A DNA stretch of 5,780 bases, taken from a bacterium. Its GTDB lineage: Bacteria > Latescibacterota > Latescibacteria > Latescibacterales > Latescibacteraceae. Below the pieces are notes generated by a model. The model saw only the letters and a program-made list of their open reading frames with translations, was not told where the DNA came from and did not search any database. The position numbers and the translations under genes were made by a program. The DNA is taken from contig JAJFUH010000091.1 in the NCBI GenBank assembly GCA_021372535.1, positions 1 through 5,780 of the forward strand, in the 5' to 3' direction. Shown in pieces: positions 5,694 to 5,780 of the stretch. How positions within the stretch are numbered: position 1 is the first letter of the stretch; every line of letters begins with the position of its first letter.

Positions 5694-5780
5694 TTGCCAC
5701 TCTTAACCATGGAAACTCACCCCGCGCATAACACCTTGATAAAATAGATGTTAGCGGGCGCTTCCCCTCTCTTGTGGCAA
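5694..5780. repeat. Nested inverted repeat at the window edge
   Basis: Outer arms TTGCCAC (5694-5700) and GTGGCAA (5774-5780) enclose an inner stem CCCGC (5721-5725) plus TAACA (5729-5733) against TGTTA plus GCGGG (5749-5758), with a 3-base bulge GCA and a 15-base loop. It could be a structured RNA, a short non-autonomous mobile element or a dispersed repeat. It touches the end of the window, so its full extent is unknown. Confidence 0.4.

Larger units (their letters stand above)
5470..5780. other. 311-base AT-rich region upstream of the minus-strand gene
   Basis: No supported gene lies here. It carries the ribosome site and a candidate promoter of the minus-strand gene, an overlapping dyad (5548-5572), and at its right end a nested inverted repeat (5694-5780). 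Short open frames at the edge, such as one from about 5778 leftward on the minus strand, have no recognisable protein features. Confidence 0.5.

Noticed and set aside
5721-5758. Integron attC site, suggested by TAACA...TGTTA arms
   Set aside because: The loop between the arms is only 15 bases, with no room for the inner L boxes, and the flanks do not fit the RYYYAAC/GTTRRRY core sites.
5772-5780. TTGTGGCAA as the -24 half of a second sigma-54 promoter
   Set aside because: The window ends before the -12 position, so it cannot be assessed.

Overview
The window reads as a free-living environmental bacterium of the Fibrobacterota-Chlorobiota-Bacteroidota (FCB) superphylum, possibly a candidate phylum such as Latescibacterota or KSB1. 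The main pointer is a secreted protein ending in a type IX secretion (T9SS)-style C-terminal domain with a YPNPFN motif. That system is largely confined to FCB lineages. The phylum guess is inference. Clear Shine-Dalgarno sequences before two of the three genes, and a textbook sigma-54 promoter, argue against a typical Bacteroidetes such as Bacteroides.

Layout. Bases 1-275 are an AT-rich leader holding a -24/-12 sigma-54 promoter (72-87), a palindrome just upstream of it, and a possible 26-codon leader ORF whose TAA overlaps the next ATG (TAATG). Bases 276-2459 (+) encode an exported 727-aa protein of 14 Reg_prop-type beta-propeller repeats plus a T9SS-like tail. After 203 bases with no convincing terminator or promoter, 2663-4234 (+) encodes an exported GH51 alpha-L-arabinofuranosidase with both catalytic glutamates. 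Bases 4235-4665 are non-coding and carry several low-complexity or dyad elements that look like dispersed intergenic repeats. Bases 4666-5469 (-) encode a TIM-barrel protein resembling aldo/keto reductases but lacking most of the catalytic tetrad. Bases 5470-5780 are AT-rich, with a candidate promoter and operator for the minus-strand gene, and a nested inverted repeat reaching the window edge.

How the genes may work together. The propeller protein resembles the periplasmic sensor half of Bacteroides hybrid two-component systems, but it stands alone, is exported, and is presumably surface-anchored or released. Next to it is an exported arabinofuranosidase, so a role in plant or algal polysaccharide use is plausible. 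No transporter, SusC/D pair or regulator is visible to support a full utilisation locus. The minus-strand gene is convergent with the GH51 gene and belongs to a separate transcription unit with no evident functional link.

There is no RNA gene, CRISPR array, transposase or integrase that I can support. The best candidates for something new are the sigma-54-driven leader with its coupled mini-ORF, the free-standing 14-repeat exported propeller, and the cluster of dispersed-type repeats between 4301 and 4557.
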